Positions 21,194 through 24,732 of a stretch of 24,732 nucleotides of DNA are shown piece by piece. The notes under the pieces were generated by a model. That model saw only the letters and a list, made by a program, of their open reading frames with translations. It did not search any database and was not told the DNA's origin. Within the stretch, counting starts at the first letter, position 1. Every line of letters starts with the position of its first letter. Source of the DNA: a virus; the IMG/VR virus record IMGVR_UViG_3300032738_000089, positions 1 to 24,732 of that record; one strand, 5' to 3'. The translations under genes were made by a program, and so were the position numbers.

Positions 21194-21454
21194 ATGGCTC
21201 CTGACCCGTCGTATCAACCCAAGGTCTACAAGCTTCCCGGCGGTAACATTTTGGTCGTCGCGAGTGCTGGCCGTATCCGCATCGAAGACGATGGCTTTTT
21301 CTCGTTCGGAGATGACGATGACGTTCAAGCCACGTTCGATGGGACGGACCTGATCATCACGGGTTTGCCTACGAGTGACCCGCTTTCGGTCGGTGCCCTG
21401 TGGAGTGACAGCGGCGTACTGACGCTGTCCGGCGGCGCACCAAGTGGGCCGTAG
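21194..21454 (+). CDS. small hypothetical head-region protein
   Basis: ATG 21194 follows a GGAAAGGAAAAG ribosome site. The 86-residue product is beta-rich, with KLPGGNILVVASAGRIRIED and an ending LPTSDPLSVGALWSDSGVLT, then LSGGAPSGP. The 'DP...GaLW...GvL..s.G' ending is a common tail in small phage structural proteins. It may be a decoration or fibre-base protein. Stable hairpins lie on both sides of the gene. Confidence 0.6.
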   Translation: MAPDPSYQPKVYKLPGGNILVVASAGRIRIEDDGFFSFGDDDDVQATFDGTDLIITGLPTSDPLSVGALWSDSGVLTLSGGAPSGP

Positions 21455-21472
21455 CGACCCGGCCCGCATACA

Positions 21473-21507
21473 GCCCGAGTCGGCTTACGTCCTCGGTCGG
21501 CTCGGGC
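21473..21507 (+). promoter_or_regulatory. 13-bp intergenic hairpin in the head operon
   Basis: GCCCGAGTCGGCT (21473-21485) pairs with GGTCGGCTCGGGC (21495-21507) with three G:T wobbles, loop TACGTCCTC. No T-run follows; the ribosome site GGAGGGAAG of the next gene starts five bases later. It shares TACGTCCT, CGGCT and CTCGG words with the hairpin region at 21131-21162. Confidence 0.55.
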
Positions 21508-21520
21508 ACTTGGAGGGAAG

Positions 21521-21733
21521 ATGCAAGTTCGATTGCTTCAAGCCAATGGGCCGATTGTTGATTTGCCCGCAGATGAAGCGCGACGGCTAATCCAGATAGG
21601 TGCAGCCGAGATCGTGACCAGTGATGTGGAGCGTGTGATAATGGAAACCGCAGCCTTGACGCCTGACGGCGGCCGGATGCAAAGCCGCGTCCGTCCACTG
21701 CCGAGCGCCAGTTGCCGGAGGAAGCCGAGCTAA
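21521..21733 (+). CDS. small hypothetical head-region protein
   Basis: ATG 21521 with GGAGGGAAG directly upstream. The 70-residue product starts QVRLLQANGPIVDLPADEAR and RLIQIGAAEIV, the pattern of short post-capsid proteins, and ends with a less structured, basic tail (PLPSASCRRKPS). It resembles the product at 20497 in layout ('V.LL....G......A..L...GAA..V'). Function unknown. Its TAA shares one base with the next ATG. Confidence 0.6.
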   Translation: MQVRLLQANGPIVDLPADEARRLIQIGAAEIVTSDVERVIMETAALTPDGGRMQSRVRPLPSASCRRKPS

Positions 21734-22335
21734 TGTCACATCAAATCCATTCAACCGGGATCATCGTCAAGACACAGCCGACGGTCGAGCCTGTTAGCGT
21801 GGCAGAGCAGAAGCTCCATGAGGAAATCGATGGGACTCGCCAAGATAGCACCATTGCTGTCCATATCAAGGCAGCAAGGATTGCGGCTGAAAAGTTCGCG
21901 CGGCGAAGATTTATCAACGCGACATTCACTGAAACATGGGATCGCTTCCCTTCGGTGATCCGCCCTGGATGGTCTCCGCTGTCGTCTGATGTGTCGGATG
22001 TGGTTATTACCTATGTTGACACAGACCAAGCAACGCAGACGCTCAGTTCGTCCTTGTACACCGTAGACGTTTCCAGCCAGCCGGGCCGCATCATACCGGC
22101 TTTTGGGGAATCGTGGCCTAGCACGTTGGGCCATATCAATGATGTGAGTGTTGAGTTTGTGGCCGGCTATGGCGCAACGTCGGCCTCTGTTCCATCAGAC
22201 ATTATTGATGCGATCAAGCTGCTTGCGGCCGGCCCTTTTGAGTTTAGGGAATCCACATCAGAGCGAAGGATCTTTGAAAATCCTACGGTCAAGGCGTTGC
22301 TGTGGGGATTTCGCCTGTTGGAGTTTCCAAGCTGA
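21733..22335 (+). CDS. head-tail connector protein, gp6-like
   Basis: ATG 21733 in a TAATG junction (200 residues); TTG 21712 in frame is an alternative, closer to no better ribosome site. Landmarks: VEPVSVAEQKLHEEIDGTRQ, DSTIAVHIKAARIAAEKFAR, a beta middle with TETWDRFPSV, and VEFVAGYGATSASVPSDIID, then a last helix. This matches the HK97 gp6 / phiE125 gp8 connector type, which forms a ring under the portal. The position after capsid genes and before the head-tail joining gene fits. Confidence 0.85.
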   Translation: MSHQIHSTGIIVKTQPTVEPVSVAEQKLHEEIDGTRQDSTIAVHIKAARIAAEKFARRRFINATFTETWDRFPSVIRPGWSPLSSDVSDVVITYVDTDQATQTLSSSLYTVDVSSQPGRIIPAFGESWPSTLGHINDVSVEFVAGYGATSASVPSDIIDAIKLLAAGPFEFRESTSERRIFENPTVKALLWGFRLLEFPS

Positions 22336-22601
22336 TGCCAAGCAGGCCAATGAAAGCCGGGGAACTGAACAAGCGCGTACTCATTCAAGAACTGGATGAT
22401 ACGACGGACACGCACGGCGGGAAGGGCGGGACGCCCACGTACACGACCGTCGCAACGTGGTCGGTTGCGATTGTCCCGTTGCGCGGGCGTGAATTGGAAG
22501 AGGCGCAAAAGGTGAACACGCGCGCGACAACCAAGATCGTGATGCGTCGATTCGCGGGACTCACTGAAAAACATCGTCTGGTTTACACGGAAGAGGCCTA
22601 A
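22335..22601 (+). CDS. head-tail joining (head closure) protein, short
   Basis: ATG 22335 in a TGATG junction. The 88-residue product matches the Phage_H_T_join family: MKAGELNKRVLIQELDDTTD, THGGKGG, TVATWSVAIVPLRGRELEEA, TKIVMRRFAG and an 'HRLVY' end. Most family members continue for another 20-25 residues with two strands ('..I..v.......l.l.c.e'); here the stop comes at once. Either this is a natural short form or the C-terminus was lost. It would close the head and join it to the tail. Confidence 0.78.
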   Translation: MPSRPMKAGELNKRVLIQELDDTTDTHGGKGGTPTYTTVATWSVAIVPLRGRELEEAQKVNTRATTKIVMRRFAGLTEKHRLVYTEEA

Positions 22602-22602
22602 C

Positions 22603-22812
22603 GTGCCGAGCTTTACACCAGAGCAAAAGTCATTCATCAAGGAAGTGGTACACGAGGCCGCGCCAATCATCATCGATGCCCACGTTGACTCTTGCCCGTG
22701 GGGGAAAAAGCTGGACAAGGCCTTTTGGTTTGTGATCGGCATCAGCATTGGGACCGGCTTGATTACTGTTACAACGGTTGCAGCGATCCTTCGCTACGCG
22801 ATCAAGCCCTAG
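22603..22812 (+). CDS. small membrane protein
   Basis: The start is GTG 22603, one base after the previous stop, with GGAAGAGG upstream. The 69-residue product has an amphipathic N-terminus (FTPEQKSFIKEVVHEAAPII) and a CPWGKK motif. It then has one long hydrophobic segment (FWFVIGISIGTGLITVTTVA) and a short basic end. Membrane proteins with a 'CP.GKK' box before one or two helices occur in phage structural regions. Holin-like topology is possible but not supported by a nearby lysin. Confidence 0.65.
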   Translation: MPSFTPEQKSFIKEVVHEAAPIIIDAHVDSCPWGKKLDKAFWFVIGISIGTGLITVTTVAAILRYAIKP

Positions 22813-22820
22813 GAAAAAAC

Positions 22821-23885
22821 ATGGCCTGGCTGACTGGATGGTCGCATAGAACGAAGCTGACCGTTGACGGGACCGTTCCCGGCTTGTCGGGGGCGTTGTC
22901 GTCTCGTGACGCGGCCGTCGCGATTCCCGCCACGCTCAAGGCCAAGGCGCAGGGCGCGGGCCAGGATCTCCGCATTACGCGCGCCGATGGCACGACCCTT
23001 GAGCCCTACGGTATCGAGGATTGGTCGGCCGCTGACCCTGTGGTCCACTTCAATGCCAACTCCATCGGGACCGGGGACACCATCTTCTACGCTTACGCCG
23101 GCAACGCAGGCGCGGGCGATGCTCAGGCCAAGTCGTCGGTCATGGACGGCAACACGCAGGCATACTATCCCATGTCCGATGCAGCCAGCCCGGCCGTTGA
23201 CTGGGCGTCTGGCGGCTTTGATGCGGTTGACCAAGGGTCTGCCGTGTTCGCTGCAACCGGCAAGATCGCGGACGCGACCGAGTACGTCAAGACGGTGAAT
23301 AGCTGGCTTGAGATCCCAGTCGGTATCAACGCGGTGACGCCTGGCAGCAATATCACAATCGAGGCGTGGGTCAACGCCGACACCTTTGCTGAAACCAGCT
23401 CTTGCCGTGCGATTGTGACCAACTCAAACGACGTGTCCAATGTCAAGTTTCAGCTCGGCATCAATGTGAATACGGGGACCGGGAATCGTATCGGTTGCGG
23501 ATTCAATAGCGGCGGGTGGTTTGCAGTCAACGAGTTTGCAAGCCTTACTGAAAACGCATGGCATCACGTCGCGGGCACATACGATGGTGACGTGCTCAGG
23601 GTGTATCGCGACGGGGCACAGCGGGCCGCATCAGCGTCACTTTTAACCGCGCTTCCCGTTGTAACTGATGCGTGGCGCATTGGAAGAAATCACCAACTCG
23701 GAGGCGCGGCCAATCTGTGGGATGGCGAGATCGACCATGTCATCATATCGAGCGTCACGCGCGGTGTTGATTGGCTCGCATTCAGCGCAGAGAACTATCC
23801 CGCGTCCGCCATGTTCACCTTTGGCGCGCTCGAAGTAGCAGTCGGCACGCCCTTGTTTCAGCCTGTAGTGATCGGAGCCCTCTAG
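22821..23885 (+). CDS. DUF2341 and LamG lectin-like virion protein
   Basis: ATG 22821 with AGGA at 22811-22814; an in-frame ATG at 22692 lies in the previous gene. The 354-residue product has residues 1-95 like DUF2341: WLTGWSHRTKLTVDGTVPG, LRITRADGTTLEPYGIEDW and TIFYAYAGNAGAG. Residues 140-345 look like a concanavalin A-like LamG domain: WLEIPVGINAVTPGSNITIE, AWVNADTF, NAWHHVAGTYDGDVLRVYRD and DAWRIGRNHQ. LamG domains bind carbohydrate or protein, so it may be a virion surface adhesin. Position after the connector genes supports a structural role. Confidence 0.78.
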   Translation: MAWLTGWSHRTKLTVDGTVPGLSGALSSRDAAVAIPATLKAKAQGAGQDLRITRADGTTLEPYGIEDWSAADPVVHFNANSIGTGDTIFYAYAGNAGAGDAQAKSSVMDGNTQAYYPMSDAASPAVDWASGGFDAVDQGSAVFAATGKIADATEYVKTVNSWLEIPVGINAVTPGSNITIEAWVNADTFAETSSCRAIVTNSNDVSNVKFQLGINVNTGTGNRIGCGFNSGGWFAVNEFASLTENAWHHVAGTYDGDVLRVYRDGAQRAASASLLTALPVVTDAWRIGRNHQLGGAANLWDGEIDHVIISSVTRGVDWLAFSAENYPASAMFTFGALEVAVGTPLFQPVVIGAL

Positions 23886-24732
23886 TGGCGATCAAGAATC
23901 AGTCCATCATCGTGACTTATACCGCGTGGGACACCGCGAACCAGGCGCCCAAGACTGGCGACGTGGCCAATCACACGCTGCGCGTCATCACGGACGGCAC
24001 GCCCGCGTCACCATCAAACTCGCCGTCAGAAGTTGACGCGACGAACGCGCCCGGCGAGTATAAGATCACGTTGACTGCGGGCGAGATGGACGGGGACTTT
24101 GTCACGCTTGCGGGGAAATCGTCGACAGCCGATGTGGTGATCCTCCCGGTCAAGATCGGGACCGAACGCGGCCGGGTCGATCAGTCGCTCAGTACAACCG
24201 AGTCCAACATCCGCGGTGGCGACTCCGACGACCTGAAGGACATCAGCGACGAAGTGGCGACGCGCGCCGCACCATCAGACGTGACGACCGCCCACGCAAT
24301 CACAAATGCGCTGGAACCCCTTGGAACTCCCATGCGCGGGACTGACGGGGCGAATACGACCGTGCCCGATCCCGCAGGCACAGCGGCAGCCCTTCACGCG
24401 ATCACGAATGCGCTACCGCCTCTCGGGACCGCGATGCGTGGGACGGACGGGGCAAATATAACCGTTCCCGATGGCGCTGGAACTGCTGCCGGACTGCATG
24501 CGGCTACGGATGTAAACGTGGATGCAAAGCACGTCGCGACAGACGGCCTCGTCAATGGGCTGAACGATCCGACCGTGGGCGCGATTGCTGACGGAGTCTT
24601 TGAGGAAGCCATGGCAGGCCATGATTCAGCTGGCACATTCGGAGAATTTCAACGCGACATGCGCGCCTACGCGCGTGGCAACGTTGCCGTGTCAGGCGAC
24701 ACATTCGCATACAAGGACACAGACGGCAGCAC
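23885..24732 (+). CDS. large phage structural protein, 3' end missing
   Basis: The start is GTG 23885 in a TAGTG junction, open to the window end (282 codons seen). The N-terminal 90 residues are beta-rich: VTYTAWDTANQAPKTGDVAN, NAPGEYKITLTAGEMDGDFV, TLAGKSSTADVV, which resembles a domain in virion side proteins. Then comes a helical, serine-aspartate part and two adjacent 34-residue repeats. The type is common in phage tail or fibre-associated proteins, but the C-terminus, which would decide function, is not in view. Confidence 0.7.
   Translation, partial: MAIKNQSIIVTYTAWDTANQAPKTGDVANHTLRVITDGTPASPSNSPSEVDATNAPGEYKITLTAGEMDGDFVTLAGKSSTADVVILPVKIGTERGRVDQSLSTTESNIRGGDSDDLKDISDEVATRAAPSDVTTAHAITNALEPLGTPMRGTDGANTTVPDPAGTAAALHAITNALPPLGTAMRGTDGANITVPDGAGTAAGLHAATDVNVDAKHVATDGLVNGLNDPTVGAIADGVFEEAMAGHDSAGTFGEFQRDMRAYARGNVAVSGDTFAYKDTDGS
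24293..24496 (+). repeat. two-copy 34-residue coding repeat
   Basis: Copies at 24293-24394 and 24395-24496 encode HAITNAL-PLGT-MRGTDGAN and -TVPD-AGTAA-L, identical at 29 of 34 residues by hand count. At DNA level many codons differ silently (for example GGA ACT against GGG ACC), so the copies are held by protein-level selection or are not recent. Confidence 0.88.

Overview
The window is a contiguous piece of a double-stranded DNA phage or prophage. Every gene I can support lies on the + strand, most neighbours overlap by 1 to 40 bases (ATGA, GTGA, TTGA, TGATG or longer overlaps), and the right half follows the HK97-type head order HNH - small terminase - large terminase - portal - protease - major capsid - connector genes. 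The DNA is GC-rich by eye. Ribosome sites are of the AGGAG type and two near-consensus sigma-70 promoters are visible, so the host is a bacterium with ordinary signals. I cannot name the host. No integrase, repressor or lysis gene is recognisable, so lifestyle is not determined. Both ends cut through genes.

Layout. 1-3110: early accessory genes, mostly unknown, including a stand-alone protein with the C-terminal fold of IS110 transposases. 3111-6212: recombination block with a Gp157-like protein, an ERF single-strand annealing protein with an added zinc ribbon, a pentapeptide-repeat protein, a winged-helix-like protein and a VRR-NUC-type nuclease. 6213-6604: an RNA-rich island holding a tRNA-like structure, a 30-residue membrane microprotein, a strong promoter and a structured leader whose last hairpin covers a ribosome site. 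6605-8806: replication block with a DUF1376-type protein and a DnaC-like loader, with a Lar-like zinc protein and the first of two related ABA-sandwich-like genes between them. 8803-10406: small accessory genes. 10403-12746: an SNF2-like helicase coupled to a DNA methyltransferase. 12743-13419: small cysteine-rich and membrane proteins. 13416-13694: a self-contained unit of consensus promoter, Com-like zinc-finger gene and intrinsic terminator, which has the layout of a moron.

13699-24732: packaging and head genes. HNH nuclease, P27-type small terminase and HK97-type large terminase point to cos-type packaging. Portal, prohead protease and major capsid protein build and mature the head. Small decoration-like and connector proteins follow, then a membrane microprotein, a DUF2341-LamG lectin-like protein and a large, cut-off structural protein. 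The gaps in the head block are short and several hold perfect or near-perfect hairpins.

The likely working order is early recombination and replication (ERF, VRR-NUC, DUF1376, DnaC-like loader recruiting a host or off-window DnaB), DNA modification by the methyltransferase, then packaging and head assembly. The observations most worth a second look are the tRNA-like RNA at 6221-6338, the structured leader at 6521-6600, the apparently leaderless Com-like moron at 13416-13694, and the IS110-like protein that lacks the nuclease domain.
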